Of a stretch of DNA of 64,000 nucleotides, positions 22,591 through 31,165 are shown piece after piece. Within the stretch, counting starts at the first letter, position 1. Each line of letters opens with the position of its first letter. Under the pieces are notes generated by a model. The model was not told the DNA's origin and ran no database searches. It worked only from the letters and a program-made list of their open reading frames with translations. Both the position numbers and the translations under genes were made by a program. Source of the DNA: Sphingomicrobium sediminis (lineage in GTDB: Bacteria > Pseudomonadota > Alphaproteobacteria > Sphingomonadales > Sphingomonadaceae); assembly GCF_023805295.1 (NCBI RefSeq), contig NZ_JAMSHT010000001.1, positions 806,001 to 870,000 of the forward strand, read 5' to 3'.

Positions 22591-23559
22591 TTACTCCGCT
22601 GCCGCCTTCTCGGCGAATTCCATCTCGGCCAGATACTTTTCCGCATCCAACGCGGCCATGCATCCGGTGCCCGCCGCGGTCACGGCCTGACGGTAATGCT
22701 TGTCCATAACGTCGCCACAGGCGAATACACCTTCGACGCTGGTGCGCGCGGTGCCGGGTTCGACCCAGAGATAGCCGTCACCGTCGATCTTCAGCTGCTC
22801 GGTGAAGAGTTCGGTTGCCGGCGCATGGCCGATGGCAACGAACGCGCCTTCGCACTCGACCCGGCTCACTTCGCCCGTCTTGGTCGACTTGACGTCGAGA
22901 CCGACTAAGGCCTGCGGATCGCCGTCGAGGACGAATTCCTCGACCGTATGATCCCAAAGGATGGTGATCTTCTCATTGGCGAACAGACGGTCCTGGAGGA
23001 TCTTTTCCGCACGCAGGCTGTCGCGGCGGTGGATCAGGGTCACGTCGTCCGAATGGTTGGTGAGGTAGAGCGCTTCCTCGACCGCTGTATTGCCGCCGCC
23101 GATCACCGCGACCTTCTTGCCGCGATAGAAGAAGCCGTCGCAGGTCGCGCAGGCGCTCGCGCCCTTGCCCTTGGCATGTTCTTCGCTCGGCAGCCCCAGC
23201 CACTTGGCCTGTGCGCCGGTCGCGATGACAAGCGTGTCGGCATGGTAGATGGTGCCGCTATCGCCCTTGAGGACGAAGGGCCGCTTGGTCACGTCCACCT
23301 CCATGATGTGGTCCCACACCGCCTCGGTGCCGACATTGGTCGCCTGCGCCTTCATTTCCTCCATCAGCCAGGGGCCCTGGATGACGTCGCGAAAGCCGGG
23401 ATAGTTTTCGACATCGGTCGTGGTGGTGAGCTGGCCGCCCGGCTGAATGCCCTCGACGACGATCGGGTTAAGGCCCGCGCGCGCGGCATAGATGGCGGCG
23501 GTCCAACCGGCAGGGCCGGACCCGAGGACGAGCATCTTGGTGGATTTGATTTCAGACAT
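22591..23559 (-). CDS. trxB: Thioredoxin reductase
   Basis: A 322-residue FAD/NADPH enzyme that reduces thioredoxin. The FAD-binding GSGPAGWTAAIYAARAGL is at residues 13-30, the redox-active CATC at 137-140, the NADPH site GGGNTAVEEALYL follows, and the late FAD motif is GVFACGDVMDKHYRQAVTAA. The length is normal. It lies 35 bases downstream of pyrG and may be co-transcribed. Confidence 0.96.
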   Translation of the reverse strand: MSEIKSTKMLVLGSGPAGWTAAIYAARAGLNPIVVEGIQPGGQLTTTTDVENYPGFRDVIQGPWLMEEMKAQATNVGTEAVWDHIMEVDVTKRPFVLKGDSGTIYHADTLVIATGAQAKWLGLPSEEHAKGKGASACATCDGFFYRGKKVAVIGGGNTAVEEALYLTNHSDDVTLIHRRDSLRAEKILQDRLFANEKITILWDHTVEEFVLDGDPQALVGLDVKSTKTGEVSRVECEGAFVAIGHAPATELFTEQLKIDGDGYLWVEPGTARTSVEGVFACGDVMDKHYRQAVTAAGTGCMAALDAEKYLAEMEFAEKAAAE

Positions 23560-23594
23560 ATCAGCTACCTAGGACGGGGCTCACGCCCATTCAA

Positions 23595-25241
<1,647 letters not shown>

Positions 25242-25323
25242 TTAGGCAAGAGTGGGGCGTGCTGGCAAGCGGTCGAATCGCTGCCAGCGCACTTTTTTGC
25301 GAAATGTGGTGAACGAGCCGCCT

Positions 25324-25671
25324 TTATTGGGCGATCGGCGCGCCTTCATCCTCGGCCGGCGCTTCGGGAGCGGCGGGTGCCTGCTCCTGCTGCGTGGCCA
25401 AAGGTGCGGTCTCGCCGATCAGCGAATCGTCGATCTCGGTACCGTCGTCGCGGGTCGCTGCCACAGCGGCGAGCGCGATCGAGAGCGCCACGAACAGGAA
25501 AGCGAGGATGCCGGTCGAGCGGGTCAGGAAGTCCGCCTGGCCGCGCGCCGACATGAGACCCGACGAGGAACCGCCAACGCCAAGGCCGCCGCCTTCCGAA
25601 CGCTGCATCAGGATGGTGCCAACCAGGGCGGCTGCAACCAACGTCTGGAGAATGAGCAGGAAGGTGAACAT
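25324..25671 (-). CDS. secG: Preprotein translocase subunit SecG
   Basis: A 115-residue inner-membrane subunit of SecYEG. Two hydrophobic helices (residues 2-22 and about 52-72) flank the conserved loop ILMQRSEGGGLG and FLTRSTGILA. The C-terminal tail is Ala/Pro/Glu-rich and acidic, as is often seen in alphaproteobacterial SecG. It lies 94 bases upstream of pyrG on the same strand. Confidence 0.93.
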   Translation of the reverse strand: MFTFLLILQTLVAAALVGTILMQRSEGGGLGVGGSSSGLMSARGQADFLTRSTGILAFLFVALSIALAAVAATRDDGTEIDDSLIGETAPLATQQEQAPAAPEAPAEDEGAPIAQ

Positions 25672-25778
25672 CTTATCGTCTCGCTTTACATCTGAATGTG
25701 CGCCGCTTGCCCCAAGGGCGCGACGCGTGGCGACCTAAACCTTGCGGTGCCGATTTTCAATATGCGCCGATCATGAAA

Positions 25779-25810
25779 AAGGGCCGCGCCCAATTGGAGA
25801 CGCGGCCCTT
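25779..25810 (-). terminator. Rho-independent terminator after secreted hypothetical gene
   Basis: AAGGGCCGCG and CGCGGCCCTT form a ten-bp stem with a 12-base loop, followed on the minus strand by TTTTT. It sits 22 bases after the stop at 25833 and separates that gene from secG. Confidence 0.88.
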
Positions 25811-25832
25811 ATTCTCAAGTCATTCCCAGTGA

Positions 25833-26441
25833 TTACTGGATGCTGGCGCCTTCTGCGGCTTCAGCTTCGACGTCCACGGCAGCTTCAGCGGCCACGTCGC
25901 CTTCGACGGCTTCTTCAACCGGCTCTTCCGGGCGATCGACGGCAATCGCCTGGAGATCGGCAACCTGGTAGAGCGCGATGGCGCCATTCGGATCCTTCTG
26001 GATGCCGTTCGGCGGGATGCGCGAAACCTTACCCGAGTTCATCTCGATCTGGATGTAGTCGGCGGTGATTTCGTCGATCGTACCGACAACGGTCATGTCG
26101 ACCGCCTTGACCGGCGCACCAACAGCGACCGACGCTTCGGCCTTGGCAGCGAGTTCGGCCTGGGCCTGCTCGTGCGCGGTGTTGATCTGCTCCATCGTCA
26201 GGCTGAACAGCAGCATGCCTTCATGCGGCGTGAAGCTGCTGGTCGGATAGGGCACGACATACTTGTCGGTCTTCACGTAGACATAGCCGTCTTCGACCTT
26301 GTCGACGATGCCGACGGTCGATTCGCCAGTGACGATCGGCATGCCCTGGCTGATACCCGCAGGCTGGGCAGCGATGGCCGAACCGGCCGGGACCACCGCG
26401 GCAAGCGAGCCGGCGGCAATAGCAACGAAAAACTTGTTCAT
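25833..26441 (-). CDS. Secreted hypothetical protein with acidic Ala/Glu tail
   Basis: A 202-residue exported protein: the signal MNKFFVAIAAGSLAAVVPAG runs to AIA before AQPAG. The body has two short beta-rich segments of PRC-barrel-like look (VGIVDKVEDGYVYVKTDKYV; VGTIDEITADYIQIEMNSGK) separated by a helix, and a low-complexity tail of Ala, Glu and Val. Function unknown. The ATG at 26441 follows AAAGG; the upstream open frame to 26780 lies inside tpiA and is not credible as coding. It ends at its own terminator. Confidence 0.75.
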   Translation of the reverse strand: MNKFFVAIAAGSLAAVVPAGSAIAAQPAGISQGMPIVTGESTVGIVDKVEDGYVYVKTDKYVVPYPTSSFTPHEGMLLFSLTMEQINTAHEQAQAELAAKAEASVAVGAPVKAVDMTVVGTIDEITADYIQIEMNSGKVSRIPPNGIQKDPNGAIALYQVADLQAIAVDRPEEPVEEAVEGDVAAEAAVDVEAEAAEGASIQ

Positions 26442-26511
26442 GTGGACCTTTCCCTTGAATTTCTGCGGTTTGTTATAGCGTTGGCGAATTACGCCAAGCT
26501 GAATATCCCAT

Positions 26512-27261
26512 TCATCGCGCTTCAGCAGCCTCGACGATCGGCATAAAATCTTCGGCGGTGAGGCTTGCCCCACCGACCAGCGCGCCATCAACCCCCTCGG
26601 TGGTGAAGATTTCGCGCGCGTTCGACCCCTTGACCGATCCACCATAGAGGATGCGGATCGAACTATGACCCTCTCCATAGGTCTGCTCGAGCGCATTGCG
26701 GATGCGATTATGCATCGCGGCAATGTCTCCGACCTCGGCCACCTTGCCCGTCCCGATCGCCCAGATCGGCTCATAGGCAATGCTAAGATGCAGCGGCGCG
26801 GTGACCATGTCGGGCAAAGATGCCTTCAGCTGCTCCTCGACATGACGCAGCGCCTGGCCCGTCTCGCGCACCTTCAGGCTCTCACCGACGCACAGGATGA
26901 CGCGCATCCCCATATTGATCGCCAGTTCCGCCTTGGCGCGCACGTCTTCATTCGTTTCGCCAAGGCCCTCGCGGCGTTCGCTATGCCCGACGATCGTCAG
27001 CTTCGCGCCCGCATCACGCACCATCTCGGCGGACACCGAGCCGGTGAACGCGCCCTTGCTCTCATGATGCACATCCTGCGCACCAATCGTGAAACCGGGA
27101 GCGGCGGCGACGGCGCGCGTAATAAGCGTCGAGGGCACGCACAGCGCGACATCGGTCTGCTTCAGCGTTTCGCAGTCGATGGAAATGGCGGTGATCTGGC
27201 CCACATCTGCGCGTGTGCCATGCATCTTCCAATTCCCCGCGACGAACATGCGCCGGGCCAT
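26512..27261 (-). CDS. tpiA: Triosephosphate isomerase
   Basis: Interconverts dihydroxyacetone phosphate and glyceraldehyde 3-phosphate. The 249-residue TIM barrel has Lys in GNWKMHG, the catalytic His in IVGHSERRE and the catalytic Glu in AYEPIWAIGTGK; the phosphate loop is ILYGGSVKGSN. Divergent from the ppiD-like gene across 186 bases, which hold no other gene. Confidence 0.98.
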   Translation of the reverse strand: MARRMFVAGNWKMHGTRADVGQITAISIDCETLKQTDVALCVPSTLITRAVAAAPGFTIGAQDVHHESKGAFTGSVSAEMVRDAGAKLTIVGHSERREGLGETNEDVRAKAELAINMGMRVILCVGESLKVRETGQALRHVEEQLKASLPDMVTAPLHLSIAYEPIWAIGTGKVAEVGDIAAMHNRIRNALEQTYGEGHSSIRILYGGSVKGSNAREIFTTEGVDGALVGGASLTAEDFMPIVEAAEAR

Positions 27262-27447
27262 ACTCCATTCCCCTATGGCTTAACGTTTGCGGAAAGCGCC
27301 ACTAGCAGCGCAACCGTTAAAATCCAAGCCTGTGGGCCCAACTTTCGGATGAACCGCCCCTCGTCGACGCCCCATTGATTGCGTCGCCAGCCCCGCCTAG
27401 AGAAGCTGCCAAAGCATTCCGACCCATTATCGAGAGAAGTCCCAGTC

Positions 27448-29400
27448 ATGCTGTCGAAATTCCGCAACCTGTCGAAATCGACGGTAGGCACCATCGCCCT
27501 GTTCGGGTTCATGGGCCTCATCGTCGCCAGCTTCGCGCTGGCCGATCTCGCCAATGTCTCCTCGGGCGGTTTCGGGCTTGGCTCGAACACGCTCGCCAAG
27601 GCAGGCGACAAGGAAGTGACCGATCTCGACATGACGCAGGAAATGGAGCGCCAGCTCAACCTCTTGCGCCAGACTAATCCCGAAGCGACCTATGCGGACC
27701 TTGCGGGCGACTTCGATCCGATCCTTCGCCAGCAGATCCAGGATCGTGCGCTCTGGGCCTTTGCCGAAGCCAATGGCCTGCGCATCTCAAAGGCGCTGGT
27801 CGATGCCGAAATTGCGCGATTGCCGGGCGCGATCGGCCTTGACGGTCGCCTGACGCCGGAAAGCTACCAAGCCTTCCTCGCCCGCGCGCGCCTGACCGAT
27901 CAGCAGGTTCGCCGCCTCATTACCGCCGATCTCAACCAGCGCCTGTTGGTCGCACCCGTCGGCGCCGAGCCGCGGCTGCCGACCGCCTTCAGCCGCACCT
28001 ATGCCTCGATGCTGCTCGAGCAGCGCACCGGTCTTCTCGGCCTCATCCCGACGGCCGAAATTGCCGGCGCGATCGACGTGACCGATGCGGAGGTCGAGGA
28101 ATATTACGAGCGCAGCCGCCTCACCTACACCATCCCGCAGCGCAAGGTGCTCCGGATTGCGCAGCTGAATGCCGACCGTTTCTCCGACATGACCGCGACC
28201 CCGCAGGAAATCGCCGATGCCCTCGCCGCGCGCGAAGGCGAATTCGGTGCCCGCGAGATTCGCGTCATCAGCCAGGTCGTCGTTGCCGATCGCGCCACCG
28301 CCGACGCCATCGTCGAGCGCACCCGCAATGACACCTTCGTCAACGCCGTCGCCCCCGAAAACTTCAGCGCAGCCGATATTTCGGTCGGGCCGCAGAACAA
28401 ATCCGAGTTCCGTGACCTTGCCGGCCAGGAAGTCGCCGACGCCGTCTTCGACCCCGATGTCGGTCCCGACAGCGTCGTCGGCCCGATCCGCTCGCCTTTC
28501 GGCTGGCACGTCGTGAAGGTCGACGGGATCACCGTCGAGCAGGGCCAGGACGAAGCCGCCGCCCGCGCCGAAGCCATCGCCGAGATCGAACAGCGCAAGC
28601 GCGGCAATGCCCTTGCCGACCTGATCGTCGATGTCGAAGACGATATTGCAGACGGCTCGACGCTCGATGAAGTGATCGAGCGTTACGACCTTGAACTGCT
28701 GGTCACGCCGCCCATCACCGCGCTTGGCCGTGCGCCGGGCCAGCCCAGCTTCGTGCTTCCGGAAGAGCTGTTCGTCGCGCTGCGCGAATTTGACGACCTC
28801 CTGCCCGAGGACGATCCCGAGACGGTCTCCTACATTGATGGCAATGGCTATGCGCTTGTGAAAGTGGACGAGGTTGTCGAACCCGCGCCGCCGCCGCTTT
28901 CGGAAATCCGCCAGCGTGTCCGCTCGGACCTGGTGACCGAACGCGCCGTCGCGCAGGCCCGCCAGCTGGCCCAGCAAATCCGCGACGCCGTCGCCGACGG
29001 TACGCCGATGGCCGACGCCGTCGCCGAAGTCGAAGCCGAGACCGGCCTCGACCTTCCGGCGCCCGAGGAAACGCAGATGCGCCTCCTCGACCTCACCCGT
29101 TTCGGCCAGAACGCACCGCCGCCGCTGCGCATGCTCTTCCGCCTGTCCGAAGGTGCGGTGCAGCTTGCCGGCGATCCGACCAACCAGGGCATCTTCATCG
29201 TCCAGCTCATCTCCGCAGAACGCGGCGATGCCTCGGCAGCCACCTCGCTGATCGCCGAGACGAATGAAGGCTTCCTGCAGCCGGTCGCCAGCGAGATCCA
29301 GCTCCAGTTCCTCAATGCGCTGGAACAGGATATCGGCGTCACGCGCAACGAAGAGGCCATCGAGGCCTCGCGCACGCGCATCATCGGCGGAGGCAACTGA
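27448..29400 (+). CDS. ppiD: PpiD-like periplasmic foldase (SurA_N / rotamase)
   Basis: A 650-residue membrane-anchored chaperone: cytoplasmic MLSKFRNLSKSTVGT, one transmembrane helix (residues 13-35), a SurA-type chaperone domain (residues 50-200), a parvulin-like domain around residues 265-355 (AREIRVISQVV; SPFGWHVVKVDG) and a C-terminal chaperone half. It assists folding of exported proteins at the Sec translocon. The ATG at 27448 follows GAGAGAAG. Its stop overlaps the presumed CTG start of trpG. Confidence 0.9.
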   Translation: MLSKFRNLSKSTVGTIALFGFMGLIVASFALADLANVSSGGFGLGSNTLAKAGDKEVTDLDMTQEMERQLNLLRQTNPEATYADLAGDFDPILRQQIQDRALWAFAEANGLRISKALVDAEIARLPGAIGLDGRLTPESYQAFLARARLTDQQVRRLITADLNQRLLVAPVGAEPRLPTAFSRTYASMLLEQRTGLLGLIPTAEIAGAIDVTDAEVEEYYERSRLTYTIPQRKVLRIAQLNADRFSDMTATPQEIADALAAREGEFGAREIRVISQVVVADRATADAIVERTRNDTFVNAVAPENFSAADISVGPQNKSEFRDLAGQEVADAVFDPDVGPDSVVGPIRSPFGWHVVKVDGITVEQGQDEAAARAEAIAEIEQRKRGNALADLIVDVEDDIADGSTLDEVIERYDLELLVTPPITALGRAPGQPSFVLPEELFVALREFDDLLPEDDPETVSYIDGNGYALVKVDEVVEPAPPPLSEIRQRVRSDLVTERAVAQARQLAQQIRDAVADGTPMADAVAEVEAETGLDLPAPEETQMRLLDLTRFGQNAPPPLRMLFRLSEGAVQLAGDPTNQGIFIVQLISAERGDASAATSLIAETNEGFLQPVASEIQLQFLNALEQDIGVTRNEEAIEASRTRIIGGGN

Positions 29401-29981
29401 TCGTCCGGCTCCTGGCCCTCGACAATCAGGACAGCTTTACCTTCACCCTCGTCGACTATTGCCGCCGCGCCGGCGCCGACGTCACCGTCGCGCGCTCGGA
29501 CGAGATCGGCCTCGACGAGGCGCTCGAGCTTGAGCGTGAGGCCATCATGGTCTCGCCCGGCCCCGGGCGTCCCGAGGATGCGGGCATTAGTGTCGACCTC
29601 GCGCGCGAGGCCATAGCGAGGCGCATCCCGTTCCTTGGGATATGCCTCGGTCATCAGGCGCTCGCGCTCGCCTGCGGCAGCGAGACTGCGCATGTCGCCC
29701 CCGTCCACGGCAAGGTCGCCAAGGTGCGCCATGACGGCACCGGCCTGTTCTCGGGCCTGCCCTCGCCGCTCGATGCCACGCGCTATCACAGCATTGCCGT
29801 TCCCGAGCCCAAACCGCCGCTCATCGCCAATGCCTGGGCCGAGAATGGTCTCGTCATGGCTATGCGTCACGCCGACGCCCCTGCCCACGGTATCCAGTTC
29901 CACCCCGAGAGCATCGCCAGCAGCCACGGCCTCGACCTCATTGCCGCCTTCGTCGATCGTTGCGCCGCGCAAACGGCTTGA
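29397..29981 (+). CDS. trpG: Anthranilate synthase component II (glutamine amidotransferase), non-canonical start
   Basis: The glutaminase that feeds ammonia to anthranilate synthase (or, as PabA, to aminodeoxychorismate synthase). The class I site is complete: Cys in LGICLGHQALALA, His and Glu in IQFHPESIASS. The N-terminus reads IVRLLALDNQDSFTFTLVDY, which matches the family from its first residues, but there is no ATG, GTG or TTG before codon 51. The best start is the CTG at 29397, overlapping the ppiD stop as CTGA with GGAGG just upstream; ATC at 29400 is an alternative. That gives 194 residues, the normal length. No trpE, trpD or trpC lies beside it. Confidence 0.85.
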   Translation: MIVRLLALDNQDSFTFTLVDYCRRAGADVTVARSDEIGLDEALELEREAIMVSPGPGRPEDAGISVDLAREAIARRIPFLGICLGHQALALACGSETAHVAPVHGKVAKVRHDGTGLFSGLPSPLDATRYHSIAVPEPKPPLIANAWAENGLVMAMRHADAPAHGIQFHPESIASSHGLDLIAAFVDRCAAQTA

Positions 29982-29995
29982 CACGCACTCGCTAA

Positions 29996-30021
29996 GTTCT
30001 TTAGATGTTCCTCGTTCGTTC
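29996..30021 (+). promoter_or_regulatory. Tandem overlapping LexA (SOS) boxes upstream of lexA
   Basis: Three GTTC half-sites start at 29996, 30007 and 30018, each pair separated by exactly seven bases, so two GTTC-N7-GTTC sites share the middle half-site. This is the alphaproteobacterial SOS box. It lies 33 bases before the lexA ATG, as expected for autorepression. Confidence 0.85.
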
Positions 30022-30053
30022 TTTTGGGCGACTTGCAGATACGAGGGGACATC

Positions 30054-30716
30054 ATGCTCACGCCGAAACAACATGAACTGCTGGTTTTCATCCACCAGCG
30101 CCTGAGTGAAACGGGGATCAGCCCCAGTTTCGACGAGATGCGCGCGGCGCTCGATCTCAAGTCCAAGTCGGGCGTCCACCGCCTGATCGGCGCGCTGGAG
30201 GAACGCGAATTCATTCGGCGCCTGCCCAACCGGGCACGTGCGCTGGAAGTGCTCAAGCTGCCCGAAGGCATTGCCGATGCACCCACCAACGACAATGTGG
30301 CGCGCGAGGTCGAGGTCGTGCCCGCCCCCGCCAACGATGTCGTCGAAATCCCGCTCCATGGCCGGATCGCTGCCGGTACACCGATCGAGGCGCTGCAGGG
30401 CAGCGAAGGCTTCGCGGTGCCCGCCACCCTGCTCGGACCGGGCGAGCATTATGCACTCGAAGTGTCGGGCGATTCGATGGTCGAGGAAGGCATTCTCGAC
30501 GGCGACTTCGCGCTGATCCGCCGCGTCGACAGCGCACGCGACGGCGAAATCATCGTCGCCCTGGTCGACGAGGAAGAAGCGACGCTCAAGACCTATCGCC
30601 GCGAAGGGTCGATGGTCCGCCTCGACCCGGCCAATGCGTCCTATTCAGCGCAGCGTTACGAGGAAGGCCGCGTCCGCGTGCAGGGCCGACTCGCCGGTAT
30701 CATCCGGCGCTACTGA
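30054..30716 (+). CDS. lexA: SOS repressor LexA
   Basis: A 220-residue repressor. The winged-helix domain (residues 1-70; [20 protein letters not shown]) is followed by the self-cleavage site Ala107-Gly108 (GRIAAGTP) and the serine-lysine dyad Ser141 ([10 protein letters not shown]) and Lys179 (ATLKTYRR). RecA filaments trigger the cleavage. The two SOS boxes directly upstream indicate autoregulation. The VOC gene overlaps its stop by one base (TGATG) and may be SOS co-induced. Confidence 0.97.
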   Translation: MLTPKQHELLVFIHQRLSETGISPSFDEMRAALDLKSKSGVHRLIGALEEREFIRRLPNRARALEVLKLPEGIADAPTNDNVAREVEVVPAPANDVVEIPLHGRIAAGTPIEALQGSEGFAVPATLLGPGEHYALEVSGDSMVEEGILDGDFALIRRVDSARDGEIIVALVDEEEATLKTYRREGSMVRLDPANASYSAQRYEEGRVRVQGRLAGIIRRY

Positions 30717-31162
30717 TGCGATCGATTTTCGCTATCGCCCTCGCCAGCGGATTGACCGCTTGCGGGGTAGGAGAAGCTGCGCCTGTTCAGGACGCCGACA
30801 AGGAAGAGAAAATGGCCACTGCCCGCTTCGACTATGTCGAACTGCCTGCCGATGACATTGGTGCAACCCGCGCTTTCTACGAAGAAGCGTTCGGATGGGA
30901 GATGACCGATTTTGGCGGGACCTATATGGCGACTGTCACCGGCGACACCGATGTGGGGATCACCAGCGATGCCGAGAAACCGGCGAAGCCCCTCCCCGCC
31001 ATACGCACCGACGACATCGAGGCCATGCTGCAGCAGGTCATCAATGCGGGCGGACGGCTTGAACGGCCAATCTTCGCCTTTCCGGGCGGGCGCCGCTTCG
31101 AGGCCAGCGACCCTTCTGGCAACCGCTTCGCCGTCTATGAGCCCGATCCGGTCGAGGAATAG
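30716..31162 (+). CDS. VOC/glyoxalase-fold protein with lipoprotein-like N-terminus
   Basis: A 148-residue protein. From residue 33 it is a single vicinal-oxygen-chelate domain (ATARFDYVELPADDIGATRA; a late DPSGNRFAVYEPD), related to bleomycin-resistance/glyoxalase proteins. The first 32 residues look like a lipoprotein signal ([16 protein letters not shown]). A second in-frame ATG at 30812 with AGGAAGAG upstream would give a cytosolic VOC protein. The first ATG overlaps the lexA stop. Metal ligands are not fully clear, so catalysis is not assured. Confidence 0.75.
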   Translation: MRSIFAIALASGLTACGVGEAAPVQDADKEEKMATARFDYVELPADDIGATRAFYEEAFGWEMTDFGGTYMATVTGDTDVGITSDAEKPAKPLPAIRTDDIEAMLQQVINAGGRLERPIFAFPGGRRFEASDPSGNRFAVYEPDPVEE

Positions 31163-31165
31163 CGC

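Noticed and set aside
27787..28977. A 396-codon open frame antisense to the ppiD-like gene
   Set aside because: The plus-strand gene has a transmembrane start, SurA-like and parvulin-like regions; the antisense product is featureless.
29397..29400. Programmed frameshift fusing the ppiD-like protein to TrpG
   Set aside because: No slippery run is seen before the stop, and both proteins have normal lengths as separate products; re-initiation at CTG is simpler.
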